The notes under the pieces were generated by a model that had not been told where the DNA came from, made no database searches, and worked only from the letters and a program-made list of their open reading frames with translations. Shown piece by piece: positions 44,448 to 58,374 of a DNA stretch of 64,000 nucleotides; the stretch's first letter is position 1; every line of letters begins with the position of its first letter. Source of the stretch: Shinella daejeonensis (GTDB taxonomy: Bacteria; Pseudomonadota; Alphaproteobacteria; Rhizobiales; Rhizobiaceae); NCBI RefSeq assembly GCF_024281235.1, contig NZ_JAHWXY010000001.1, positions 496,001 to 560,000 of the forward strand, written 5' to 3'. A program made the translations under genes and the position numbers.

Positions 44448-44544
44448 CTTGTGCAGCGCAAAAATACAATCGGCAAAGCCGGCCCTGTGCAATGCGCGGA
44501 TAGCTGCCCTGCGCAATGCGCGATACCTGCCCTGCGCAATGCGC
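44448..44544. repeat. Repeated palindromic 14-mer CCTGYGCAATGCGC upstream of the helicase
   Basis: Three copies of CCTGYGCAATGCGC start at 44484, 44508 and 44531, spaced 24 and 23 bp. A degenerate copy (CTTGTGCAGCGCAA) starts at 44448. The core GCGCAATGCGC is an odd palindrome (GCGCA-A-TGCGC). The region lies in the 292-bp gap between divergent panC and the DEAD-box gene, which holds no other gene. It may be a cluster of regulator sites or a set of RNA hairpins in the helicase leader. Confidence 0.75.
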
Positions 44545-44660
44545 ACTGTACTTTTCCGGCGACCGGCAGTAGGAAGCACGCAAATGAAGCCGGCAGGCTG
44601 CCGGACTGAAGCGCGGTCACCCCGAAGGAGGCCGCGTCAACCGATTCCGAAAGATTCCAG

Positions 44661-46610
<1,950 letters not shown>

Positions 46611-46726
46611 TCGCGGAGGGCTATCCGCCAGGACGCCCCCGGTCCCCGCCCGCCCGCAGACGCAAGGCATCGGAACGGAACCTTGTTCGCAGGGCCGCGT
46701 TGTTTCCCGTTCGAGGGGGATAAACG

Positions 46727-47590
46727 ATGCGTAAGGCTGCGGATGGGGACTGCCGGCGGGCGAAAGGCCAGCCGGACAGGCTCGGCCACTTCATCAACGG
46801 CCTTGGCCGTGGCGGCGCGGGCGCGTTGCTGTTCGGCATTCCGATGTTGATGACGATGGAAATGTGGTCGCTCGGGTTCTACATCGCCCGCGAGCGCCTG
46901 CTCGTCCTGCTGATCGCCCTCCTTCCGCTCCTCGTCCTTCTCGCCCGCCGCATCGGCTTCGAAAGGGTGTCGTCCTGGCGCGAAGCCGGCCGCGACGCGA
47001 TCGTCGCCTATGGCATCGGCATTTCGGCAAGCGCCATCGTTCTCCTCACCCTCGGCCTGATCACCGGTCATATGTCCGCCCATGAGATCGTCGGCAAGAT
47101 CGCCATCCAGAGCGCTCCGGCCAGCATCGGCGCGATGCTCGGCCGCAGCCAGCTTGCCAATCGCACTGGAGACGGCAGCGGCGAGACCGAGATCGAGACC
47201 TCCTACGGCGGCGAACTGTTGCTGATGGCGACCGGAGCGCTGTTTCTGTCGCTCAACATCGCGCCGACGGACGAAATCATGGTGCTCGTGTACAAGATGA
47301 CGCTCTGGCACATTCTGGCCGTCGCCCTGCTGTCGATGGCGCTCATGCACGGTTTCGTCTATGCGGTTTCCTTCACCGGAGGGCACGAACTTTCCGCCGG
47401 AACGCCGGCCTGGCACGCATTCGTCCGTTTCACCCTGCCGGGCTACGTGGTGGCGCTGGCCGTCAGCTTCGCCGCGCTCTGGATATTCGAACGCCTCGAC
47501 GACCGCTCCGCTCTGGAAACGCTATCCTGCATGATCGTCCTCGGCTTTCCCGCTGCGATCGGCGCCGCCGCCGCCCGGCTGATCCTGTGA
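46727..47590 (+). CDS. Integral membrane protein, TIGR02587/DUF2391-like
   Basis: This 287-residue inner-membrane protein has about seven hydrophobic segments, including GALLFGIPMLMTMEMWSLGFY and LLLMATGALFLSLNIAPTDEI. The pattern and its partner match, from memory, the uncharacterised TIGR02587 family, which is nearly always next to a TIGR02588 gene. A GAGGGGG ribosome site precedes the ATG. No catalytic residues are evident. It is followed after 7 bp by its probable partner. Confidence 0.8.
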   Translation: MRKAADGDCRRAKGQPDRLGHFINGLGRGGAGALLFGIPMLMTMEMWSLGFYIARERLLVLLIALLPLLVLLARRIGFERVSSWREAGRDAIVAYGIGISASAIVLLTLGLITGHMSAHEIVGKIAIQSAPASIGAMLGRSQLANRTGDGSGETEIETSYGGELLLMATGALFLSLNIAPTDEIMVLVYKMTLWHILAVALLSMALMHGFVYAVSFTGGHELSAGTPAWHAFVRFTLPGYVVALAVSFAALWIFERLDDRSALETLSCMIVLGFPAAIGAAAARLIL

Positions 47591-47597
47591 GGCTGCG

Positions 47598-48008
47598 ATG
47601 ACCAGAACCACCGAGGGGCGCCATCGCGAAAGGCACGATCCGCATTGGATCGAATGGCGGACCGGCTGCATATCGGCTCTTCTCGTCACGGCAATGATCG
47701 GCTGGATCGCCTATGAAGCGGTGACCCGGCAAGAAACGCCGCCGGAGCTTGTTGTTACGGCAGGCCGGAGCGAAGCGGTGGCCGGCGGCTATCGCGTACC
47801 GTTCGAGATTTCAAATCGCGCACCCACCACGGCTGCCAATGTGATGATCATCGGTCGCCTTGCCGAGAACGGCCGCACTATCGAGGAAAGCCAGGTGCTG
47901 CTCGATTACGTGGCTGCGGAATCACGCTCCGCCGGCGCACTTCTCTTCGCGGAAAACCCCGCCGGCCGCACGCTCGATATCCGCCCGGTGGGCTACACGG
48001 ATCCGTGA
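47598..48008 (+). CDS. Membrane-anchored protein, TIGR02588-like partner
   Basis: This 136-residue protein has a short N-terminal cytosolic segment, one membrane helix (about residues 20-41, GCISALLVTAMIGWIAYEAV) and a periplasmic domain of about 95 residues (VVTAGRSEAVAGGYRVPFEISN). It is of the TIGR02588 type by size, topology and pairing with the previous gene. Function is unknown. Confidence 0.8.
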   Translation: MTRTTEGRHRERHDPHWIEWRTGCISALLVTAMIGWIAYEAVTRQETPPELVVTAGRSEAVAGGYRVPFEISNRAPTTAANVMIIGRLAENGRTIEESQVLLDYVAAESRSAGALLFAENPAGRTLDIRPVGYTDP

Positions 48009-48110
48009 ACTGGCCATAAGCAAGGAACCATTCGCGTTCCTCGCGGATTTTCCCCGCAGTTCCACCCGTTTCCATTGCAACGAAGAGTATGGAGCCGCGA
48101 GACAAGAACC

Positions 48111-49025
48111 ATGGCGACATCCATCCTCATCCTGCTTTCCACCCAGTTGCTCCTGCCGCTGTTCTTCATCCTCTGGCCGTGGCTGCCCCGTCCTGCCGAC
48201 CGTCTCGGCTGGCTGGTGCGGATCCTCTACGGGGCGTGTTACCTCACCTTCCTCTCGCTCGTCGCGCGCTGGGACTGGATCGCGGTGCCACTCGGCACCG
48301 TCTTTCCCCTGGCCTTCCTCGTCGGCGGCGTGCTTTCCTGGTTGCGGGTCATGCGCCGGCCGTGGAACGTTTCGAGGTCCATCCTGCGCGCGCACGGCTT
48401 CACCCTGGCGATGGCGATCTTCTTCCTGGCGCTCGCCGCCCGTACGCTGTCCGGCTATGGCTACGGTCCGCGCGCAGTCGTGCTGACCTTTCCGCTTTCG
48501 GGGGGAACCTATTTCGTCGCGCAGGGCGGCGGCAACGCATCGATCAACCACCATGCCGCAAACGCCGTCCAGCGCTATGCGCTCGATATCGTCGCCCTCG
48601 ATCGTTTCGGGCGGCGGGCAAACGGCCTGACGCCGCCCGACCTCACCGACTATGCGATTTTCGAACGGCAGGTGGTAAGCCCCTGCAACGGCGTCGCCAT
48701 CGCCGTGCATGACGGCAGGCCGGACAATCCGATCGGCCGCACGGATGCCCGCATGCCGGCCGGAAACCACGTCGTCCTTGCCTGCGGCAACGTCCGGGTG
48801 ATGCTGGCGCATCTGGAAAGAGGATCCATCCTCATCGACGGCGGAGCGGTCGTGCAGGACGGCCAGCCGATCGGCCGCGTCGGCAATTCAGGCAATACGA
48901 CCGAACCGCACCTGCATATCCACGCCTATGAGGGCGGGACCTTCGACAGCGAGGCGGGACACGGCGTGCCGATACTCTTCGACGGCCGCTTCCTCGTGCG
49001 CGGTTCCGTAGTGACGGTCCCCTGA
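48111..49025 (+). CDS. M23-family peptidase with four N-terminal membrane segments
   Basis: This 304-residue protein begins with four predicted membrane helices (about 1-25, 34-54, 60-82, 100-118) and ends in a LytM/M23 domain of about 185 residues. Zinc-ligand motifs are NHHAANAVQRYALD, MLAHLERGS and EPHLHIH; NPIGRTDARMPAGNHVVL is the usual central strand. The expected action is cutting peptide crosslinks in peptidoglycan, or binding them. The multi-pass N-terminus is unusual for M23 proteins. It lies 102 bp after the TIGR02588-like gene and ends 2 bp from the convergent ligA stop. Confidence 0.85.
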   Translation: MATSILILLSTQLLLPLFFILWPWLPRPADRLGWLVRILYGACYLTFLSLVARWDWIAVPLGTVFPLAFLVGGVLSWLRVMRRPWNVSRSILRAHGFTLAMAIFFLALAARTLSGYGYGPRAVVLTFPLSGGTYFVAQGGGNASINHHAANAVQRYALDIVALDRFGRRANGLTPPDLTDYAIFERQVVSPCNGVAIAVHDGRPDNPIGRTDARMPAGNHVVLACGNVRVMLAHLERGSILIDGGAVVQDGQPIGRVGNSGNTTEPHLHIHAYEGGTFDSEAGHGVPILFDGRFLVRGSVVTVP

Positions 49026-49027
49026 CG

Positions 49028-51256
<2,229 letters not shown>

Positions 51257-52927
51257 CTACAGTCCCCCCGACAGCAGCCGCGCCGCCGCCGCCCGCGCTT
51301 CATCCGTAACCGACGCGCCCGCCAGCATGCGGGCGATTTCCTCGGTGCGGGCGCCGTCGTCCATCCGCGCCACGCGGGTCGCGACGGTCTCGCTGCCCGC
51401 CACGGGCGCCTTGGAGATCAGAAGATGTGTGGCTGCCCGCGCCGCGACCTGTGGCGCATGGGTGACGGAAAGGACCTGAACGGTTGCCGAAAGCCGCTTC
51501 AACCGCTGGCCGATCGCATCGGCCACCGCCCCGCCGACGCCGGTATCGATCTCGTCGAAGACCAGCGTGGGCGCCGAGCCCCGGTCGGCGAGCGCCACCT
51601 TGAGCGCCAGCAGGAAGCGGGAAAGCTCACCGCCCGAGGCGACCTTCATGATCGGCCCCGGTCGTGTGCCGGGGTTGGTCTGGACGTGGAACTCGACCGT
51701 GTCGATCCCCTGCTCCGTCCCGCCTTCGGGGTCGGTGGAGATCACCACGCTGAAACGGGCGCGCTCCAGCTTCAGCGCCGGCAGTTCGGCCATGACCGCC
51801 GCGGCGAGCGCATCGGCCGCATGATGCCGCCTTTCCGACAGCGCACGGGCCGAAAGTTCGAAAAGGGAGCGGGCCTCGCCGAGTTGTCCTTCGAGTTGCG
51901 CCAGCTTCTCCTCTCCGGCGTCGAGATCGGCAAGATCGGCGATCATCCGCTCCGTCAGGGCGGGAAGCTCCGTGACCGGCACGGAAAACTTGCGCGCGGC
52001 AGCCCGCAGCGCAAACAGCCGCTCCTCGGTCCGTTCCAGTTCCCGGGGATCGAATTCGGTCTTGCGTAGCGCGGCTTCCACCGCCATCTGGGCGTCCGAC
52101 AGCTGGGCCAGCGCCTGATCGAGCAGTTCGACCGTTTCCTCCAGCAGGCCCGGGGCCTCATGGCTCTTGCGTTCCAGCCGCCGCACCATCGAGGCGATGA
52201 GCGGGACCGGCGAGGCGTTGCCGTTGAGGAAATCGCTCGCCTCGCTGATATCGCCGGCGATGCGCTCGGCCTTCATCATGCGCGCGCGGCTGTCGGCCAG
52301 TTCGTCCTCCTCCCCGTCCTGCGGGGAGAGCGCCTCCAGTTCCTCGACCGAAGCGCGCAGGTAATCCGCCTCCCGCGCGGCCGCCTCGACCTTCTCGCGA
52401 TGGCGGCGCAGCGTGCGCTCCGCCTCCTTCCAGCGATGATAGAGCGTACCGACCTCCGCCGCCGCCGGGAAAAGACCGCCGAACGCGTCGAGAAGCTGCC
52501 GGTGGGCGTCGGTGTCGACCAGCGCCCGGTCATCGTGCTGCCCGTGGATTTCAACGAGGTTCCGCCCGGCCTGACGCATCAGTTGCACCGAAACCGGCTG
52601 GTCGTTGACGAAAGCCCGGGTGCGGCCGTCCGCCGATTGCTGGCGGCGGAAGATCAGATCGCCGTCGTCGTCGATGCCGTTCTCGCGAAGCAGGGTGCGT
52701 GCTGCATGGCCCGCCGGAACGTCGAAGACCGCCGTCACCTGTCCCCGCTCGATACCGTGACGCACGAGCGCACCGTCGCCGCGCCCGCCGAGCGCCAGCG
52801 AAAGACTGTCGAGAAGAATGGACTTGCCCGCGCCGGTCTCGCCGGTCAGGACCGAAAGGCCGGGCTCGAAACCGAGATCCAGCCGCTCGATCAGGACGAT
52901 ATCGCGGATCGATAGCTGCGACAGCAT
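51257..52927 (-). CDS. recN: DNA repair protein RecN
   Basis: This 556-residue SMC-like ATPase works in double-strand break repair. Walker A is TGETGAGKSILLDSL near residue 30, a long coiled coil fills the middle (about 150-365), and the signature VASGGELSRFLLALKVAL and Walker B TLVFDEIDTGVGG lie in the C-terminal part. It sits 19 bp after bamD and 72 bp before ligA on the same strand. Confidence 0.97.
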   Translation of the reverse strand: MLSQLSIRDIVLIERLDLGFEPGLSVLTGETGAGKSILLDSLSLALGGRGDGALVRHGIERGQVTAVFDVPAGHAARTLLRENGIDDDGDLIFRRQQSADGRTRAFVNDQPVSVQLMRQAGRNLVEIHGQHDDRALVDTDAHRQLLDAFGGLFPAAAEVGTLYHRWKEAERTLRRHREKVEAAAREADYLRASVEELEALSPQDGEEDELADSRARMMKAERIAGDISEASDFLNGNASPVPLIASMVRRLERKSHEAPGLLEETVELLDQALAQLSDAQMAVEAALRKTEFDPRELERTEERLFALRAAARKFSVPVTELPALTERMIADLADLDAGEEKLAQLEGQLGEARSLFELSARALSERRHHAADALAAAVMAELPALKLERARFSVVISTDPEGGTEQGIDTVEFHVQTNPGTRPGPIMKVASGGELSRFLLALKVALADRGSAPTLVFDEIDTGVGGAVADAIGQRLKRLSATVQVLSVTHAPQVAARAATHLLISKAPVAGSETVATRVARMDDGARTEEIARMLAGASVTDEARAAAARLLSGGL

Positions 52928-52946
52928 GTCGTTCCGTTATCTCCGG

Positions 52947-53795
52947 TCAGGCGCCGATCAGGTTCTTGCCGGCGCGCGAAATCCACGATCCCGAATTTTC
53001 GCGGGGTTCCAGCCCCTTGGTCTGCAACAGCTTGTAGCTGTCGGCATACCATTGGCTGTCGGGATAGTTATGGCCGAGCACGGCGGCCGCCGTCTCCGCT
53101 TCACTGGCCAGACCCATGGCATAATAGGTCTCGACGAGACGGGCCAGCGCCTCCTCGATCTGGTTGGTGGTGGGATAACGCTCGACAACCGTCCGGAAAC
53201 GGCTGGCCGCCGCGACATATTCCCTGCGTTCCAGATAATAGCGGCCGATCTGCATTTCCTTGCCGGCGAGCTGGTCGCGGGCAAAACGGATCTTGGTCTG
53301 CGCGTCCTCGACATATTCCGACTTGGGATGATTGTCGATCACCGCCTGCATGGCCTCGATGGTCTGCTGGGCGGCGCGCTGGTCCTGCGTCACGCTCGGG
53401 ATCTGCTTCCAGTAGGCGAGCCCGACGATATATTGCGCATAGGCCGCATCCTCGGACTGCGGATAAAGACTGAGATAGCGCTTGGCGGCGGTGATCGCCT
53501 CGTCGTTGCGCCCCTGCCGATAGTTGACGAAGGCGTTCATCACCAGCGCCTTGCGCGCCTCTTCGGAGAAGGGATGCTGGCGGTCGACGGCCTCGAACTT
53601 GCGGGCCGCCTCCGTCGTCTTGCCGGCATTGAGGTTCGCCAGGCCCTGCGTATAAAGCGTATCGGCAGGTTCGACCTCGCCCGTGAGCTTGGTGATGTCG
53701 ATATCCGGATCCGACTGGCAAGCCGACAGAATGGCTGCCGGAGCCGCGACGGCAAGCGCGAGGCAAAGCATGCGCGCCGTCTTCTTCACACCCAT
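52947..53795 (-). CDS. bamD: Outer membrane protein assembly factor BamD
   Basis: This 282-residue lipoprotein is a subunit of the BAM complex that inserts beta-barrel proteins. The lipobox ILSAC places the lipidated Cys at residue 26, and several TPR-like repeats follow ([71 protein letters not shown]). The ATG at 53795 gives a proper signal peptide; the longer upstream frame does not. Position between lpxC and recN is conserved in rhizobia. Confidence 0.95.
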   Translation of the reverse strand: MGVKKTARMLCLALAVAAPAAILSACQSDPDIDITKLTGEVEPADTLYTQGLANLNAGKTTEAARKFEAVDRQHPFSEEARKALVMNAFVNYRQGRNDEAITAAKRYLSLYPQSEDAAYAQYIVGLAYWKQIPSVTQDQRAAQQTIEAMQAVIDNHPKSEYVEDAQTKIRFARDQLAGKEMQIGRYYLERREYVAAASRFRTVVERYPTTNQIEEALARLVETYYAMGLASEAETAAAVLGHNYPDSQWYADSYKLLQTKGLEPRENSGSWISRAGKNLIGA

Positions 53796-53962
53796 CGATC
53801 CTGCAACTACCATTTCACAATCCCAAATCGGCGGTGCCCGCTCCGCGGAGCGTTTCATGCCCGCGTTTCTATCTCCAAATGCGCGCGAACCGCAACGCCA
53901 TGGCGGCGCATTAACGCATTTTTATGGCAGGCGTATCGGGAAAGCGGCAAGTCCGCCTGCCT

Positions 53963-54925
53963 TCAGGCGGACCAGGGCGCGAATTCGGGAGCGTTGACCG
54001 CGATCAGTTCGCGCTGGCCGACGCGCGACCGCGGCGCGGCCGCCTCGACGACCTCATAGGCCGAACGGTCGGCCAGGAGCGCCTTCAGCGCCTGGGCGTT
54101 CATCCGGTGCCCGCCGCGATAGGAGCGATAGCAGCCGATGAACTGCGTGCCGGCAAGCGCCAGATCGCCAACGGCATCGAGCGTCTTGTGACGCGCGAAT
54201 TCGTCCGCATAACGCAGGCCCTCGATATTGATCACCGTATCGTCGTCGGAAATGACGACCGAATTCTCCAGCGACGATCCGAGCGCATAACCGGCCGCCC
54301 AGAGCTTTTCCACATCCCGCATGAAACCGAAGGTACGGGCGCGCGACAGCTCCTTGCGGAACGTTCCCGGGGTCAGATCGCCCTTCCAGGACTGTCGCCC
54401 GATCAGCGGGCAATCGAAATCGATCTCCACCTCGAACCGCATGCCGTCGTCATAGGGCAGGAACTCCGCCCAGGAAGCCCCCGCCTCGACACGAACCGGC
54501 TTGACGATGCGGATATACCGGCGCTTGGCGGCAAGCGTCATCAGGCCGACCTGATCGATCGCTTCGATGAAGGGAGCGGAACTGCCGTCCATGATCGGCA
54601 TTTCGGCGCCATGCACCTCGATAAGCACATTGTCCAGCGCCAGCGCGTAGAGCGCCGCCATCACATGTTCGACCGTGGCGATCGAGGCCGAGGGGGAAAA
54701 GCCCAGAACGGTGCAGAGATCGGTGTTGCCGACCTGGGAGGAAACCGCCCGATACTCATTGACCGTACCGTCGTCGTGCACGCGCTGGAACACGATGCCG
54801 CTATCGGCTTCGGCCGGGTGGAAGGTGATCGACACCGGCGCGCCCGAATGGACGCCCGTACCGGCCACCGTCACCGGATTGGCCACCGTCGTCTGGAAAC
54901 CGAGCATACCGACCGTCATCTTCAT
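53963..54925 (-). CDS. lpxC: UDP-3-O-acyl-N-acetylglucosamine deacetylase
   Basis: This 320-residue zinc enzyme carries out the committed step of lipid A synthesis. The zinc ligands are visible in ATVEHVMAALYAL (His near 79) and in FARHKTLDAVGDL (His and Asp near 238-242). MDGSSAPFIEAI and the glycine-rich GSSLENSVV loop are also present. The ATG at 54925 starts the conserved N-terminus LGFQTTVANPVTVAGTGVHSG. It has its own upstream region separated from ftsZ by a terminator. Confidence 0.96.
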   Translation of the reverse strand: MKMTVGMLGFQTTVANPVTVAGTGVHSGAPVSITFHPAEADSGIVFQRVHDDGTVNEYRAVSSQVGNTDLCTVLGFSPSASIATVEHVMAALYALALDNVLIEVHGAEMPIMDGSSAPFIEAIDQVGLMTLAAKRRYIRIVKPVRVEAGASWAEFLPYDDGMRFEVEIDFDCPLIGRQSWKGDLTPGTFRKELSRARTFGFMRDVEKLWAAGYALGSSLENSVVISDDDTVINIEGLRYADEFARHKTLDAVGDLALAGTQFIGCYRSYRGGHRMNAQALKALLADRSAYEVVEAAAPRSRVGQRELIAVNAPEFAPWSA

Positions 54926-55193
54926 TCGCCTCGTTTGGTGCCGGCGGGCGTTCCGTCGACCTGTTTCATGATTGCGGCCCAAGGGAGCCCATGGCGGCGA
55001 CGCGATGCGCCCGCCTTTCAAATCTCATCCATGTGTCCGACAGCGTCGACCCGATCCGGCAGCCACCGGCGACCGAATCCCGATCGCCCTTGAATTCCGC
55101 GTATATCTAGTAGGTCCCTCAGCGTTACACAAATCACTGTTTCTTTCTAATTGTTACGTTAACCCCTCAGCACAAACCATTGGAAAAGCACTC
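54926..55193. promoter_or_regulatory. lpxC upstream region
   Basis: This 268-bp AT-richer stretch lies between the ftsZ terminator and lpxC, whose neighbours are all minus strand, so it should hold the lpxC-bamD promoter. GTTACGTTAACC at 55153-55164 and an AT-rich TAGATATAC (minus, about 55105-55113) are possible elements. No gene is seen. Confidence 0.4.
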
Positions 55194-55224
55194 AAAAAAA
55201 ATGCCCGGAAGAAAATCCGGGCAT
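55194..55224 (-). terminator. Rho-independent terminator of ftsZ
   Basis: In minus-strand sense ATGCCCGG-ATTTTCTT-CCGGGCAT is followed by seven T residues, 23 bp after the ftsZ stop. This ends the ddl-ftsQ-ftsA-ftsZ transcript. Confidence 0.9.
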
Positions 55225-55247
55225 TTTCGTGACACGACCCGAAGGCC

Positions 55248-56948
55248 TCAGCTGGTCTGGCGGCGCAGGAACGCCGGGATTTCCAGCTGATCGTCCTCGC
55301 TCAGCGCGCGCGGTTGCGGGCTGGCGCGGCCGTGGTCGTCGAGATTGCCGCGACGCGGCGCATAAAGGCTCGCTTCAGCCGACAGCGGCCGGCGCTGTGC
55401 CTGGGCCGGCGCCGCGACGGGTTCGCCGGCATGCTGCTCTTCATCCTCACGACGGCCGAGCGACGAGGTGATGCGGCGCAGAAGGCCCATCGGTCCGCGT
55501 TCTTCCTGATGTGCTGCGGCCGGCTGCTGGTGCTGGGCGGCGCGATGATCGATTTCGGCCTTCACCACCGGCGGGAAGTCCTCGATCTTCGGCATGCGCA
55601 CGGCCTGCGGCTCCTGGCGGACGACCGGGGCGGCCGGCTCGAAGCGATGCTGGGCGGCCGGAGCCGGCTGCGGCTGGACCGGGACGGCGCGCTGAACGAC
55701 AGGCGCTTCGGCCGGAGCGGCGAAGAGACGGCTCTGCGGGCGGAAATCCTCCTGCGGTGCCGCGGCATGCTGCACCGGCGCGGACCGGCCGGCCGGAATG
55801 GCCAGTTCCTGCTCCAGGTCGGTTTCCGCGGCGCGGATCGTCTCGGCGACCATGTCGACCGGTGCCGGCTGCGGCGCGGGCGCGGCGGCCTGGAACTGCG
55901 GCTGGGCCGGAGCGGCGGCGGGGCGGGCTACAGGCTTGCTGACGTTGCGAAAGTCAGCAGTCCGCGCAGCCACCTCCGAGGCCGCGCGATCGATACCGGT
56001 TGCCACGACAGAGACGCGGATAACGCCTTCGAGGTCTTCGTCGAAGGTTGCGCCGAGGATGATGTTCGCGTCCGGATCGACTTCCTCGCGGATACGGGTC
56101 GCCGCCTCGTCGACTTCGAACAGGGTGAGATCGCGGCCGCCGGTGATCGAGATCAGCAGGCCCTGCGCGCCCTTCATCGAGGTCTCGTCGAGCAGCGGGT
56201 TGGCGATCGCGGCTTCGGCGGCGGCCATGGCGCGGCCCTCGCCGGACGCCTCGCCCGTACCCATCATCGCGCGGCCCATCTCGCGCATCACCGAACGGAC
56301 GTCGGCGAAGTCGAGGTTGATCAGGCCTTCCTTGACCATCAGGTCGGTGATGCAGGCGACGCCCGAATAGAGCACCTGGTCGGCCATCGCGAAGGCGTCG
56401 GCGAAGGTGGTCTTGTCGTTGGCGATGCGGAAGAGGTTCTGGTTCGGAATGACGATCAGCGTGTCGACCGACTTCTGAAGTTCCTGGATGCCTTCCTCGG
56501 CAAGCCGCATGCGCCGGCCGCCCTCGAAGTGGAACGGCTTGGTGACAACGCCCACCGTCAGGATGCCCTTGTTGCGGGCCGCCTGCGCGACGATCGGGGC
56601 AGCGCCCGTGCCGGTGCCGCCGCCCATGCCGGCGGTGACGAAGCACATATGGGTGCCGTTCAGGTGATCGATGATCTCGTCGATGCATTCCTCGGCGGCG
56701 GCGCGGCCGACTTCCGGCTGGGATCCCGCTCCCAGACCTTCCGTCACCTGCACGCCCATCTGGATGATACGCGTCGCCTTGGTCATGGCGAGAGCCTGCG
56801 CGTCCGTATTGGCGACCACGAAGTCGACGCCTTCGAGGCCGGCGGTGATCATGTTGTTGACGGCGTTGCCGCCGCCGCCGCCGACACCGAAGACGGTGAT
56901 GCGGGGCTTCAATTCGGTGATATCCGGCTTTTGCAGCTTGATAGTCAT
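55248..56948 (-). CDS. ftsZ: Cell division GTPase FtsZ
   Basis: This 566-residue tubulin homologue forms the Z-ring. The tubulin signature [10 protein letters not shown] lies near residue 108, the T7 synergy loop is [14 protein letters not shown], and the conserved C-terminal peptide [10 protein letters not shown], which binds FtsA and others, closes the protein. Between about residues 320 and 545 is a long Pro/Ala/Gln/Arg-rich linker, typical of Rhizobiaceae FtsZ1 and much longer than in E. coli. The ATG at 56948 follows AAAGGAA; earlier in-frame ATGs have no ribosome site. Confidence 0.97.
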   Translation of the reverse strand: MTIKLQKPDITELKPRITVFGVGGGGGNAVNNMITAGLEGVDFVVANTDAQALAMTKATRIIQMGVQVTEGLGAGSQPEVGRAAAEECIDEIIDHLNGTHMCFVTAGMGGGTGTGAAPIVAQAARNKGILTVGVVTKPFHFEGGRRMRLAEEGIQELQKSVDTLIVIPNQNLFRIANDKTTFADAFAMADQVLYSGVACITDLMVKEGLINLDFADVRSVMREMGRAMMGTGEASGEGRAMAAAEAAIANPLLDETSMKGAQGLLISITGGRDLTLFEVDEAATRIREEVDPDANIILGATFDEDLEGVIRVSVVATGIDRAASEVAARTADFRNVSKPVARPAAAPAQPQFQAAAPAPQPAPVDMVAETIRAAETDLEQELAIPAGRSAPVQHAAAPQEDFRPQSRLFAAPAEAPVVQRAVPVQPQPAPAAQHRFEPAAPVVRQEPQAVRMPKIEDFPPVVKAEIDHRAAQHQQPAAAHQEERGPMGLLRRITSSLGRREDEEQHAGEPVAAPAQAQRRPLSAEASLYAPRRGNLDDHGRASPQPRALSEDDQLEIPAFLRRQTS

Positions 56949-57042
56949 TGTACCCGTTCCTTTCGTTTCCGGCTGCATCGCCAAGCCGGTTGTTCCTAGA
57001 ATTCGTTGCCGGTCTTTCCCGAAGCTTGCCTCGGCAAAGCCA

Positions 57043-58374
57043 TCAGAAACTGTCCCTCAGCCATTGCCCCATCCGGGCGATACGGCCATTGCCCCCAGTG
57101 ATTTGCGAGAGCATGCCGCCCTGCGCCGCATGTTCCTCCAGTTCGGCGACCTGCGGATAGATCATCAGGCCGACTGCGGTGGAGAAAGCCGCCCCCTTCG
57201 CCGCCGCCGGCAGGCCGGATACACCGAGAGGCCTGCCGATGCGCACGTTGCGGGCCAGGATGCGACGGGCCGCTTCCGGCAGGCCGGTAAGCTGGCTTGC
57301 GCCGCCCGTCAGCACGATCCGCTTTCCGACGATCGGCGAGAAGCCCGAGCGCTGGATGCGGTCGCGAATGAGTTCGAGCGTCTCCTCAATGCGCGCACGC
57401 ACGATGCGCGACAGCAGCGCGCGCGGCACATGGGTCGGCTGGTCGCGGTCGTCCTCGCCGATCGGCGGGATCGCGACGACATCGCGCTCGTCGCCGGCAT
57501 TCGGCAGGGCCGAGCCATGCACGACCTTGAGCCGCTCGGCATCCTCGATCCGGGTCGACAGGCCGCGCGCCAGATCCGTGGTCACATGATGACCGCCAAG
57601 CGCCACCGCATCGGCGTGAACGAGCTTGCCTTCCGCGAAGACCGAGATCGTCGTGGTGCCGCCGCCCATGTCGATGCAGGCGCAACCGAGTTGCATCTCG
57701 TCGTCGACGAGCGCCGACAGGCCGCTGGCATAAGGCGTCGCCACCATGCCCTCGACCGTCAGATGCGCGCGGTTGATGCACAGTTCGAGGTTCTTGAGCG
57801 CGGCGCGCTCGGCCGTCAGCACATGCATGTCGACCCCGAGCGCATCGCCGAACATCGAGAGCGGATCGCTGATGCCGCGCTCGCCGTCGAGCGAGAAGCC
57901 GGTCGGCAGCGAATGCAGGATCGCCCGGTCCTGGCGCAGCGACTGCTGCCCGGCCGCCGCCAGAACCTTGCGCAGGTCGTTGGCGTCCACCTCCTGGCCG
58001 CCAAGATCGATGGTGGCGGTGTAGATGTCGCTTTGCAGGCGGCCCGTCGACACATTGACGATCAGGCTCTCGATGGTCAGCCCGGCCATCCGCTCGGCCG
58101 CGTCGACGGCCAGCCGCACGACGCTTTCCGCCGAATCGAGGTCGGTGATAACCCCGTTCTTGACGCCGCGCGAACGCTGATGGCCGATGCCGATGACCTC
58201 GACATTATGCGTGCGGCCCGGAAGGATCTCGCTTTCGGCGCGCGGCGTCAGCCGGCCGATCATGCAGACGACCTTGGTCGAACCGATATCCAGCACGGAC
58301 ACCACATGGACCCGCTTCGAGGAAAGCGGCTTGAGGCGCGGCAGGCCGAAATGGGAGGAGCCGAAAATACTCAT
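57043..58374 (-). CDS. ftsA: Cell division protein FtsA
   Basis: This is a 443-residue actin-fold protein that tethers FtsZ to the membrane. Visible are [17 protein letters not shown] (phosphate 1), the SHS2-domain region after about residue 90, [23 protein letters not shown] (phosphate 2) and [16 protein letters not shown] (adenosine motif). The C-terminal amphipathic end MGQWLRDSF is the membrane-targeting sequence. It starts 4 bp inside the end of ftsQ and is followed by ftsZ after 94 bp. Confidence 0.97.
   Translation of the reverse strand: MSIFGSSHFGLPRLKPLSSKRVHVVSVLDIGSTKVVCMIGRLTPRAESEILPGRTHNVEVIGIGHQRSRGVKNGVITDLDSAESVVRLAVDAAERMAGLTIESLIVNVSTGRLQSDIYTATIDLGGQEVDANDLRKVLAAAGQQSLRQDRAILHSLPTGFSLDGERGISDPLSMFGDALGVDMHVLTAERAALKNLELCINRAHLTVEGMVATPYASGLSALVDDEMQLGCACIDMGGGTTTISVFAEGKLVHADAVALGGHHVTTDLARGLSTRIEDAERLKVVHGSALPNAGDERDVVAIPPIGEDDRDQPTHVPRALLSRIVRARIEETLELIRDRIQRSGFSPIVGKRIVLTGGASQLTGLPEAARRILARNVRIGRPLGVSGLPAAAKGAAFSTAVGLMIYPQVAELEEHAAQGGMLSQITGGNGRIARMGQWLRDSF

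Noticed and set aside
44448-44544. CRISPR array
   Set aside because: Only three good copies of a 14-mer with 9-10 bp between them, no typical repeat/spacer length and no cas genes.
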